64,000 nucleotides of DNA. Source: GWE2-42-39 sp963668595 (GTDB lineage: Bacteria; Bacteroidota; Bacteroidia; Bacteroidales; Prolixibacteraceae). Shown here piece after piece: positions 57,901 through 64,000 of this stretch; position 1 is the first letter of the stretch, and each line of letters begins with the position of its first letter. The stretch covers positions 3,410,001 to 3,474,000 of the forward strand of contig OY764876.1 of the NCBI GenBank assembly GCA_963668595.1, written 5' to 3'. The notes under the pieces are model-generated. The model saw only the letters and a list, made by a program, of their open reading frames with translations, made no database searches and was not told the DNA's origin. The position numbers and the translations under genes are program-made.

Positions 57901-58255
57901 CAATCTGCCGGTCAACAATTTTGTAAATTACGTCTGAATCACGGAATAGTTTGTCGAGGATTTCAGAAACAGGTTTGTCATCGGCTGTAATACTAACTCG
58001 TTGATTTACATTAATCAGGCTGGCGTCGTATATGAAATAAAACTCCGATTTTTCTTCGATCTGATTTAATACATCTTTGATCGTTGAGTTATTCATATTA
58101 AGAGTTAATCGTGTAGTTTGAGAGTAGGAGGTAACCGCCAGAACCTGAGTTACACAGACTATCAATGCAAAAAGCGTCAATTTCATGGTTCTTAACATTT
58201 TCGACTTCCAAAATGCATGCATCATGAAAATCCATGAGTAATAGATTTTTTTCAT
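54956..58255 (-). CDS. SusC-like TonB-dependent glycan receptor of PUL4
   Basis: 1099 aa from ATG 58255; a longer in-frame start at 58330 would run through the leader hairpins and is rejected. A basic extension precedes a signal peptide at MKLTLFALIVCVTQVLA (residue 24). STN domain (~48-118, EEKSEFYFIYDASLINVNQR), carboxypeptidase-regulatory-like domain (~133-208, LPGVSIVVKGTTNGTITDAD), TonB-box-like EEVVAIGYGT, plug (YGARAANGVVLISTKKG) and barrel ending FGVNVTF. Partner of PUL4 SusD. Confidence 0.95.
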   Translation of the reverse strand: MKKIYYSWIFMMHAFWKSKMLRTMKLTLFALIVCVTQVLAVTSYSQTTRLTLNMNNSTIKDVLNQIEEKSEFYFIYDASLINVNQRVSITADDKPVSEILDKLFRDSDVIYKIVDRQIAISTKSNQFTTQQAGSIHGTVTDTGGLPLPGVSIVVKGTTNGTITDADGRYTLNKVPANATLIFSFMGMKTQEILVVGKSSINIRMEEETVGIEEVVAIGYGTVKKKDLTTSVSTVKMDDTEKKSMANLTQAIQGKVAGVSIVQASGKPNGNFSIQIRGATSISSSNNPLYVVDGMPTDDIQFINPSDIESMQILKDASSCAIYGARAANGVVLISTKKGQAGKSVIILKKTFGISNVTKQLDVLNTSQLVDLINDERLNAGLPLATNLDAITTNNNWQDIIFSTAISNDLQLSFSGGSEKTKFYFSVDRLKNDGIIKPSAFERYTLKLNLDHEMYKWLSFGSNISFSKSKSKDITDNATINEGGTVLGALSTPSFVEKYTDNGYFGYNPYNGQDNPLASMYGSNSASRSNNILGNIYAKINLAPNLSFKTSVGVDANFTNYDSFTYVEKSAYAVSTGGGAVANSGQGMTLLLENTLDYSKTFGKHVISSVLGMTSQKYEGENSWLTVKGFPNSSVQTLNAASTATSFGTEKYESSLLSYLGRISYAYDHKYLVSVNFRRDGSSKFGANNKYGNFPSFSAGWRISEEPFLSNITAISDLKIRASYGYTGNQSGIDYYAHLSKVGLGALYPFSGGVISGYYPSTIGNESLKWETTKQTDFGIDLSLFDSRISIIVDLYLKKTSDALMEVNLPLSTGYETGLQNFAKVQNKGFEFEITTRNLTGDFKWTTDANISINRNKIIRIAGGNSAIIYTGNIIRERGYVTTIREDHPMSEFYGFKVAGVNPETGDIDYIKKDGSLGNYLEMDADSDRTVIGNPNPKFTYGMTNTFSYKGFNLSILLQGVYGNKIFNSTRLELESMEGYKNASTSVLNRWKNTGDITDIPRAVFASSINSEVSDRFVESGSYLRVKNVTLSYDLKINLLKTLHINNLNIFITGQNLLTFTKYTGYDPEVSVSTNPTSLGVDTGTYPNVRAYTFGVNVTF

Positions 58256-58266
58256 AAATTTGTTTC

Positions 58267-58363
58267 GATTTGGGTTTAACGTCAAATAAAAAGTGCCTGA
58301 GCCTGAGAAACAAGGGCACTGTAAACTCATTTTGAAGGAGGTGTTTCAGCATCTCCTTTTTTT
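58267..58363 (+). ncRNA. Candidate cis-antisense RNA of PUL4 (antisense to susC leader)
   Basis: Plus-strand -7 box TAAATTTG at 58255-58262 abuts the susC start. The RNA would contain a GTGCCT/AGGGCAC-type hairpin in the middle and end with stem 58335-58343/58350-58358 (loop TTTCAG) and seven T. The G.T pair at 58341/58352 is G.U on the plus strand and would be C.A on the minus strand. About 97 nt. Ends are estimates; -33 not clear. Confidence 0.62.
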
Positions 58364-58402
58364 GATATGTATCAAATCATAGGCAAGAGATTGATTAATA
58401 TT

Positions 58403-59395
58403 TTATTTTAAAATTAGTTTTGTGTTGATGCCATTTTCCTGAATAATTTCGGCATCGATGCGGCAAGAGAATTCCATCAATTCAACAATTTTTTCCAGAC
58501 TTTCATTTTTAAACCGGGCATTGAATACCGATTTGTAAACTGCCGGATTCTGCACTTGAATTTCAATGTCGTATTTTCGTTCAAGTGTTTTCAGAACTTC
58601 TGTCATCTGGGTGTCGTTGAAAATTAGTATTCCTTCTTTCCATTCTGCATATTCTGATGGTTTAGTTTCTGTAATATTTACATTTTGCGATGCCAAATCG
58701 TAAACCGCTTTTTCTCCGGGTTTCATCCGATAGCTAAACTGTTTGTTTTGTGTGTGTAATAATTGAACGCTCCCTTGTTCGAGAACCACGCTTATTTTCT
58801 TGTCGTCGGGATATGCGCTTACATCGAATTTAGTTCCCAATACTTTAATATTTAATTTATTGCAAGCAACGATTACTGGGATTTCTTTGTTCTTTTTAAC
58901 TTGTAGGTAAGCCTGACCTTCCAGTTCAAGATTGCGGTTATCAATCGAAAATTTATGGTTGTAACGCAGGGTACTTCCTGAGTTTAGCCACACAACAGTG
59001 CTATCAGGCAGAATTACTTTCGATATTTGCCCGTATTCGGCAACAATTTGTGTATGCTGAAGTGTTTGGCTTTGCGTTTGGGAATTTTTTCCCATGTAAT
59101 GCATGAAAAAAGAAGAAGCGATAAAAATCAGGAGAATTGCTGCGTATTTCAACACAGAATAAATATTTATTGAACGTTTGGGGATTGGCAGTTTGTTTCT
59201 CAATTTTGAATAAGATTCTTCCTGTTGGATTTTGGACATTGTTTTACTGGTTGAAATCAGCGCCCAACCATATTTGGCCTGTTTGTAAAGTTTTTGTTTC
59301 TCTGTATCGGCTTCAATCAACCGAAGAGTTTCTTCTTTTTCCGAACGATTTAAATCGTTCAATATCAATTTGAGTATGTTGTCCAGTTCTTTCAT
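58403..59395 (-). CDS. FecR-type anti-sigma factor of PUL4
   Basis: 330 aa. Sigma-binding N-terminus, transmembrane helix (~82-100, VLKYAAILLIFIASSFFMHY), FecR domain (VILPDSTVVWLNSGSTLRY, LELEGQAYLQV, VLGTKFDVSAY) and DUF4974 domain (NDTQMTEVLKTLERKYDI). Lies between the sigma gene and the susC leader. Confidence 0.93.
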   Translation of the reverse strand: MKELDNILKLILNDLNRSEKEETLRLIEADTEKQKLYKQAKYGWALISTSKTMSKIQQEESYSKLRNKLPIPKRSINIYSVLKYAAILLIFIASSFFMHYMGKNSQTQSQTLQHTQIVAEYGQISKVILPDSTVVWLNSGSTLRYNHKFSIDNRNLELEGQAYLQVKKNKEIPVIVACNKLNIKVLGTKFDVSAYPDDKKISVVLEQGSVQLLHTQNKQFSYRMKPGEKAVYDLASQNVNITETKPSEYAEWKEGILIFNDTQMTEVLKTLERKYDIEIQVQNPAVYKSVFNARFKNESLEKIVELMEFSCRIDAEIIQENGINTKLILK

Positions 59396-59488
59396 AAAAG
59401 ATTACTATTACACAGATAATGCACGAATATGACTTTACCCACCCTTTGTGAAATTTTTTTTCGGGAATCCGAATAATCGGGAGGTAAC

Positions 59489-60079
59489 TTAGTTGATAAA
59501 AAGAAAGGCCATGAGAGGTAAGTAATCGTTTAGCGAAACTCTAAATGATTTTAATGCCCGCCGGATGTGTTTCTCTACCACTTTTTCCGAAATATTTAAT
59601 GCTTCTGCGATTTCTCTGTTTTTTAGATCTTTAAACCGGCTCAAATAAAACACCTCTCTGCATTTGGGAGGTAATTCGTCCATGGTTTGCTTGATAATTT
59701 GCTCAATTTCGTCGAAAATGTTCGCAGACGAATCAATGCTGCTCAGAATTTCTGCATTCAAATCGAGTTCAATTGTTTGCAGGCCGTTGGAGGTAAATAA
59801 TTTCTGACGATATCGGTGGTCGCGTAATCGGTACAGGCAGTTGTTTTTAGCAACAGTAAACAAGTAAGCGCCAAGATTTGTATCTTCTCTCAGTTCTTGT
59901 CGCTTGTTCCATAATGTCATGAAAGTATCCTGAATTATATCTTCTGCCAGATCGTGTTGAGGAATGAATTCGAAAATAAAATAGTAAAGACGTGAATAAT
60001 ATTGTTTATGCACTTCTTCAAAAGCAAACTCGTCGTTTCGTTTTATTCTGGTCAGTAGTTGGAGATCATTCAGTAGCAT
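59489..60079 (-). CDS. ECF RNA polymerase sigma factor of PUL4
   Basis: 196 aa. Region 2 (FEEVHKQYYSRLYYFIFEFI ... AEDIIQDTFMTLWNKRQE) and region 4 (MDELPPKCREVFYLSRFKD ... NREIAEALNISEKVVEKHI). Unlike the PUL2 and PUL3 sigma genes it lacks the conserved upstream element and has a normal promoter (60103-60134). Confidence 0.93.
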   Translation of the reverse strand: MLLNDLQLLTRIKRNDEFAFEEVHKQYYSRLYYFIFEFIPQHDLAEDIIQDTFMTLWNKRQELREDTNLGAYLFTVAKNNCLYRLRDHRYRQKLFTSNGLQTIELDLNAEILSSIDSSANIFDEIEQIIKQTMDELPPKCREVFYLSRFKDLKNREIAEALNISEKVVEKHIRRALKSFRVSLNDYLPLMAFLFIN

Positions 60080-60102
60080 TACTCCCTTTGATATGTGAGA
60101 AG

Positions 60103-60134
60103 CAAATTTAGAAAAAATATAGAAGTACGCCAGA
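60103..60134 (-). promoter_or_regulatory. Promoter of the PUL4 sigma gene
   Basis: On the minus strand TCTG (60134-60131), 20 bp, TAAATTTG (60110-60103): perfect -7 box, imperfect -33. The leader would be about 20 nt. Confidence 0.6.
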
Positions 60135-60451
60135 TAAGTATTTTCCCATTAAATAATTTACTATTTACAATTTGCTGACTGGCATACAATCAGTGTCTTA
60201 TGTCATGTTCAATGCGATAATATATTATTTTGATTACTTAAAGCAAAGTCACAAAAAGATTACAGGTAATATCAGCCACTTGAATAGTGCGAACTGTGGT
60301 GATTTTGTGGTGGATATATTGTGCTGTTTTTGTTTTTGGTGTTTGCCGGAATTTGCAGACGAATAAAAATTTATACAGAATATAAATCGTTGGAAGTGAT
60401 CAGTTTTTTTCAAAAAAAAGCATCGAACTGTCTGATTATGGAAGATTTATT
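60135..60451. other. Divergent spacer between PUL4 sigma gene and efp
   Basis: AT-rich, no gene or repeat recognised. Short open frames here lack any family feature. Confidence 0.45.
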
Positions 60452-60459
60452 TATTTTTG
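60452..60459 (+). promoter_or_regulatory. Probable -7 box of efp
   Basis: TATTTTTG matches TAnnTTTG and lies 35 bp before the efp ATG. No good -33 is seen 19-21 bp upstream. Confidence 0.45.
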
Positions 60460-60494
60460 CAGCAAATTAAAATTGAAAATATAAATACATAAGA

Positions 60495-61064
60495 ATGGCA
60501 ACTACTGCAGATTTTAAAAACGGGCTTACCATCGACTTCAACGGTCAGTTCTATACGATCGTACAATTTCAGCATGTAAAACCCGGAAAAGGTGCAGCGT
60601 TTGTGCGTACTAAACTGAAAAACGTAAAAACCGGTAAAGTGATTGAAAATACCTTTAACTCGGGCGTAAAAGTGGATGTAGTGCGTATCGAACGTCGTCC
60701 TTATCAATACTTGTACAAAGACGAAATGGGTTTCAATTTCATGAATACTGAAACATTTGAGCAAGTTTCTATTATGGATGGTTTGATTGAAAATGCTGAC
60801 CTGATGAAAGAAGGCCAGGTTATTGAAATTAACTTCCACGCTGAAACCGAAACTCCATTAACCGCTGAGCTTCCTCCATTTGTTGAATTGCTGATTACAC
60901 AAACCATCGAAGGAGAAAAAGGCAACACTGCCAGCTCTACTGCTTTAAAACCTGCTACGGTTGAAACTGGTGCCGAAATTATGGTTCCGATGTTCATCGG
61001 CGAAGGTGAAATCATTAAAGTAGATACCCGCGATCGTTGCTACAGCGAACGTGTGAAGAAATAA
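60495..61064 (+). CDS. efp: Elongation factor P
   Basis: 189 aa, normal length. N-terminal KOW-like domain with the loop FQHVKPGKGAAFVRTKL; Lys32 in PGKG is the position that is modified in other bacteria. Two OB domains follow (VFMKLKPISS-free coding frame reads FMNTETFEQVSIMDGL, then TAELPPFVELLITQTIEG) and the C-terminus has the signature GAEIMVPMFIGEGEIIKVDT. EF-P relieves ribosome stalling at polyproline. No EpmA/EarP/YmfI modification gene is visible in the window. Confidence 0.96.
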   Translation: MATTADFKNGLTIDFNGQFYTIVQFQHVKPGKGAAFVRTKLKNVKTGKVIENTFNSGVKVDVVRIERRPYQYLYKDEMGFNFMNTETFEQVSIMDGLIENADLMKEGQVIEINFHAETETPLTAELPPFVELLITQTIEGEKGNTASSTALKPATVETGAEIMVPMFIGEGEIIKVDTRDRCYSERVKK

Positions 61065-61092
61065 GTTTCAGAATTATTGCTGAATACGAATC

Positions 61093-61120
61093 AAAAGCCT
61101 TCGGAAACGAGGGCTTTTTT
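61093..61120 (+). terminator. Rho-independent terminator of efp
   Basis: Eleven-bp stem (61093-61103 with 61108-61118, one mismatch) closed by a GAAA tetraloop, followed by TT. Confidence 0.88.
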
Positions 61121-61294
61121 CGTACAGACATACAGGTCAATTTTTCTGTTTTTCGCTCTTCCCCTTTAACTTATCTTTCCCCGAATGTTATTAAAATATC
61201 ACTTTATTGATATTTGTCTGGTGGCTTTCAACGAAATATATACTTTTGCAATCCCTTTCCGAAGGAGGTAAACTATTTAAAACAAAGCAATTCA

Positions 61295-62905
61295 ATGATT
61301 ACAGTATCGAATCTGAGTGTACAATTTGGCAAGCGCGTGTTGTTTCGCGATGTAAACATGAAATTTACTCCAGGCAACTGCTATGGCATTATCGGAGCCA
61401 ATGGTGCCGGTAAATCAACTTTTCTGAAAACGTTATATGGAGAGGTGGACAGTACTACCGGATCCGTATCTTTTGGCTCGGGCGAACGTTTGTCTGTACT
61501 GAAACAGAACCACTTCGAATTTGACGACTGTCAGGTTTTGGATACTGTAATGATGGGGCACCGCAAACTTTGGGACGTTAAAAACGAAAAAGACGCGCTT
61601 TACATGAAGCCTGATTTTTCTGACGAAGATGGAATCCGTGCGGCTGAACTCGAATCGTTGTTTGCTGAAATGGATGGCTGGAATGCCGAAAGCGATGCAG
61701 CCAGCTTGCTGAGTGGTTTGGGTATTAAAGAAGAACATCATTATAAGTTATTGAAAGAACTTTCGGGAAGAGAGAAGGTGAAAGTGCTGTTGGCTCAGGC
61801 TTTGTTCGGAAAACCGGATAATTTGCTGCTTGATGAGCCAACCAACGACCTCGACCTGGAAACGGTGGGCTGGTTGGAAAACTACCTGTCGAATTTCGAC
61901 AATACCGTGTTGGTGGTTTCCCACGACCGTCACTTCCTCGATTCAATTTGTACTCATACGGTCGATATCGATTATAACAGCATCAATCTGTTTGCCGGAA
62001 ACTACAGCTTCTGGTACGAATCGAGCCAGTTGGCATTGCGCCAGCAGCAGGCTCAGAATAAAAAAGCAGAGGAAAAGAAGAAAGAGCTTTTGGAGTTTAT
62101 TTCGCGTTTCAGTGCCAACGTGGCCAAATCGAAACAAACTACCAGCCGTAAGAAGATGCTTGAAAAACTCAATATTGAAGAAATCAGGCCCTCTACCCGC
62201 CGGTATCCGGGAATTATTTTTACACCGAACCGCGAACCCGGAAACAATATTTTACAGGTAACAGAATTATCGGGTTCTTACGAAGGAGAATCGCTTTTCA
62301 AAAACCTCGAATTTACAGTTGAGAAAGACGATAAAATTGTGTTCCTGTCGCGTGATACCCGTACCATGACTTTGCTTTTTGATATTCTTTATGGATTGAA
62401 GCAGGCTGATAGCGGAACATTTGAATGGGGACAAACCATCACCACCGCGTATTTGCCACTGGAAAATAGCGAATTCTTTGAGAAACCGATTCCCTTGATC
62501 GATTGGTTGGGACAATATTCCGACGATACCAGCGAAATGTTTTTACGCGGATACCTGGGTAAAATGCTTTTCTCTGGCGAAGAAGTTTATAAACAAGCCA
62601 ATGTATTGTCGGGAGGAGAAAAGGTGCGTTGTATGATTTCCCGCATGATGTTGCGCAATGCCAATGTCATGATTTTGGATACACCAACCAACCACCTTGA
62701 CCTGGAATCTATTCAAGCATTTAACAATACGCTGACTCGTTTTAAAGGAAATATTCTGATGGCCTCGCATGACCACGAATTTATTCAGACTGTTTGTAAT
62801 CGCATTATCGAAATTGGACCGAAAGGATACATCGATAAAAGGATGGATTACGATGATTATATTTTGGATGAGAAAATCCGCGAACAGCGAAATCAACTCT
62901 ATTAA
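61295..62905 (+). CDS. ABC-F family ATPase (YbiT-like) with degenerate second site
   Basis: 536 aa from ATG 61295, where the conserved ITVSNLSVQFGKRVLF start lies; a 27-codon longer frame is rejected. Two ABC domains without membrane segments. NBD1: Walker A GANGAGKST (~34-42), signature LSGREK (156-161), Walker B LLLDEPTNDLDLE (Asp180, Glu181). A charged linker (~255-310, KKAEEKKKELLEFIS) follows. NBD2: signature LSGGEKVRC is intact, but the Walker A place reads LSRDTRTMTLLF (Met358 for Lys) and Walker B reads MILDTPTNHLDLE (Thr463 for Glu). ABC-F proteins act on the ribosome in translation regulation or antibiotic resistance. A -7 box TACTTTTG is at 61241-61248. Confidence 0.9.
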   Translation: MITVSNLSVQFGKRVLFRDVNMKFTPGNCYGIIGANGAGKSTFLKTLYGEVDSTTGSVSFGSGERLSVLKQNHFEFDDCQVLDTVMMGHRKLWDVKNEKDALYMKPDFSDEDGIRAAELESLFAEMDGWNAESDAASLLSGLGIKEEHHYKLLKELSGREKVKVLLAQALFGKPDNLLLDEPTNDLDLETVGWLENYLSNFDNTVLVVSHDRHFLDSICTHTVDIDYNSINLFAGNYSFWYESSQLALRQQQAQNKKAEEKKKELLEFISRFSANVAKSKQTTSRKKMLEKLNIEEIRPSTRRYPGIIFTPNREPGNNILQVTELSGSYEGESLFKNLEFTVEKDDKIVFLSRDTRTMTLLFDILYGLKQADSGTFEWGQTITTAYLPLENSEFFEKPIPLIDWLGQYSDDTSEMFLRGYLGKMLFSGEEVYKQANVLSGGEKVRCMISRMMLRNANVMILDTPTNHLDLESIQAFNNTLTRFKGNILMASHDHEFIQTVCNRIIEIGPKGYIDKRMDYDDYILDEKIREQRNQLY

Positions 62906-62937
62906 TTTACAACTGATATTCAGTAAGTATCAAAATA

Positions 62938-62969
62938 AAAGCCCTGTGAGCATTGAATCACAGGGCTTT
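62938..62969. terminator. Bidirectional terminator between ABC-F gene and ilvE
   Basis: Perfect 12-bp stem AAAGCCCTGTGA/TCACAGGGCTTT with an 8-nt loop, between convergent genes. Confidence 0.88.
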
Positions 62970-62992
62970 CTTATTTGTTTTTAGACAAAAAA

Positions 62993-64000
62993 TTATTCGA
63001 TAACAGTTACCCATCCGTGTGTATCAGGCTCGTCGCCGTACTGAATGGCTCTCAGTTTTTTATACAACATTTCGCTGATCGGACCCGGTTTTCCATCGGG
63101 CGAGAAGATATAGGATTTTTGTTCGTCGTAATCGTCGATTCGTTCAATCGGGCTGATAACGGCAGCAGTTCCGCAGGCACCCGCTTCTTCAAATGTAGCA
63201 AGTTCTTCTACTGCAACCGGACGTTGCTCTACTTTCAAACCCAGATCTTCAGCCAAAGTCATCAAGCTTTTGTTGGTGATTGATGGCAAAATAGATGTCG
63301 ATTTCGGAGTAACGTAGGTTTTATTTTTAATTCCGAAGAAATTGGCAGCACCGCATTCGTCGATGTATTTTTTTTCCTTTGAATCGAGATAGAAAACGTT
63401 GGAATAGCCCAGCTCGTGTGCTTTTGCTCCGGCACAAAGACTGGCTGCATAGTTTCCGCCTACTTTGTATTTACCCATTCCGAGAGGAGCAGAACGGTCG
63501 TACTCGCGCATGATAACAAACGGAGTAGTTTGGAAACCGCCTTTGAAATATGGACCAACCGGAGTAACAAATACGATGAACAGATATTCGTCGGCAGGTT
63601 TAACGCCTACCTGAGCTCCGGTTCCGATAAGTAGCGGGCGAACATATAGCGAAGCTCCCGATTCGTAAGGCGGAACAAAGCGCTCGTTTAGCTTGATGGC
63701 CGTAATTACTGCTTCGTTGAATTTCTCAACAGGCAACACAGCCATCATGGTTCCATGACTCGAATCCTGCATGCGGCGGGCATTATCTTCCATGCGGAAA
63801 ACGCGAATTTTGCCATCTTGTCCACGGAATGCCTTCAATCCTTCGAAAGCTTCTTGTCCGTAGTGAAGACTTGTTGCAGCCATGTGCATAGTAATCTGTT
63901 CTGACGAACTTACTTCAAGCTCGCCCCATTTTCCGTTACGGTAGTAACACCTTACGTTGTAATCGGTTTTGCGATAACCAAAACCCAAATTACTCCAGTC
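62993..64000 (-). CDS. ilvE: Branched-chain amino acid aminotransferase (start outside window)
   Basis: At least 336 residues; the frame stays open to the window edge and the edge codons read DWSNLGFGYRKTDYNV, which is the conserved BCAT opening, so the true start lies beyond 64000 (the TTG at 63988 is not a real start). Class IV PLP fold: HYGQEAFEGLKAFRG, YVRPLLIGTGAQVG, the Schiff-base Lys in GKYKVGGNYAAS, and ECGAANFFGIK, later GTAAVISPIERI. It converts leucine, isoleucine and valine to and from their 2-oxo acids with glutamate. Convergent with the ABC-F gene. Confidence 0.95.
   Translation of the reverse strand, partial: DWSNLGFGYRKTDYNVRCYYRNGKWGELEVSSSEQITMHMAATSLHYGQEAFEGLKAFRGQDGKIRVFRMEDNARRMQDSSHGTMMAVLPVEKFNEAVITAIKLNERFVPPYESGASLYVRPLLIGTGAQVGVKPADEYLFIVFVTPVGPYFKGGFQTTPFVIMREYDRSAPLGMGKYKVGGNYAASLCAGAKAHELGYSNVFYLDSKEKKYIDECGAANFFGIKNKTYVTPKSTSILPSITNKSLMTLAEDLGLKVEQRPVAVEELATFEEAGACGTAAVISPIERIDDYDEQKSYIFSPDGKPGPISEMLYKKLRAIQYGDEPDTHGWVTVIE

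Noticed and set aside
43616..58255. Stretches with identical KGTTNG segments in the SusC genes as a mobile repeat
   Set aside because: They encode the same conserved protein domain at the same place in each receptor, so common descent or gene conversion explains them.
62993..63988. ilvE starting at the TTG at 63988 within the window
   Set aside because: Codons upstream of it up to the edge (DWSNLGFGY) are conserved in the family, so the gene continues outside.

Overview
The window reads as a chromosomal segment of a Bacteroidota bacterium. The evidence is four SusC/SusD pairs each with an ECF sigma factor and a FecR-type anti-sigma, promoters of the TTTG-N19-TAnnTTTG type, a type IX secretion C-terminal tail, a succinate dehydrogenase of the Bacteroidota three-gene type, and AT-rich intergenic DNA. 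The set of genes (GH92, GH43, GH30, GH99-like, DUF4838, Gfo/Idh/MocA with DoxX) suits a free-living or sediment/marine glycan degrader; a Marinilabiliales/Prolixibacteraceae-like origin is an inference only.

Layout. 1-4977 (minus): an Oar-like TonB-dependent receptor cut by the window edge and a secreted endonuclease I. 5343-8926 (plus): an envelope/stress-type operon of a small protein with three LxLExWMT repeats, a PadR regulator, two PspC proteins and a DUF4252-like protein, behind a nested-palindrome operator/promoter and closed by a terminator. 9062-13265: a DUF4838 lipoprotein, an AlbA/RecG-like regulator with a 12-bp tandem repeat, a zinc-ribbon protein. 13528-13599: tRNA-Arg(CCT). 13897-17316: sdhCAB behind a textbook promoter. 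17471-24188 (plus): PUL1 (sigma, FecR, SusC, SusD). 24271-36799 (minus): PUL2 (sigma, FecR, SusC, SusD), then a Gfo/Idh/MocA oxidoreductase, DoxX, an acidic Asp-rich secreted protein and a GH99-like protein. 37143-48750 (minus): PUL3 with GH92, GH43 and an HGSNAT-like sugar acyltransferase. 49043-60079 (minus): PUL4 with an unassigned (alpha/alpha)-barrel-like protein, GH30 and a decayed alpha/beta-hydrolase pseudogene. 60495-64000: EF-P, an ABC-F ATPase and a partial branched-chain aminotransferase.

How the parts work together. Each PUL has the full trans-envelope signalling set: a SusC with an N-terminal STN domain (to touch FecR), FecR in the inner membrane, and an ECF sigma. SusC/SusD import the glycan and the enzymes in PUL2-PUL4 cut it in the periplasm or at the surface.

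Most interesting signals. (1) At all four susC genes, the strand opposite susC carries a perfect TAnnTTTG -7 box abutting the first susC start codon, and 60-110 bp further on, between fecR and susC, a hairpin with a T-run on that same antisense strand. In all four hairpins the imperfect pairs are G.U on the antisense strand but A.C on the sense strand. This is what a family of short cis-antisense RNAs would look like. (2) A nearly identical ~30-63 bp element lies upstream of two of the sigma genes and of the GH99-like gene. (3) A ~205-bp MITE-like inverted-repeat element sits inside PUL4. (4) The ABC-F protein has a second nucleotide-binding site without the Walker A lysine and the catalytic glutamate.
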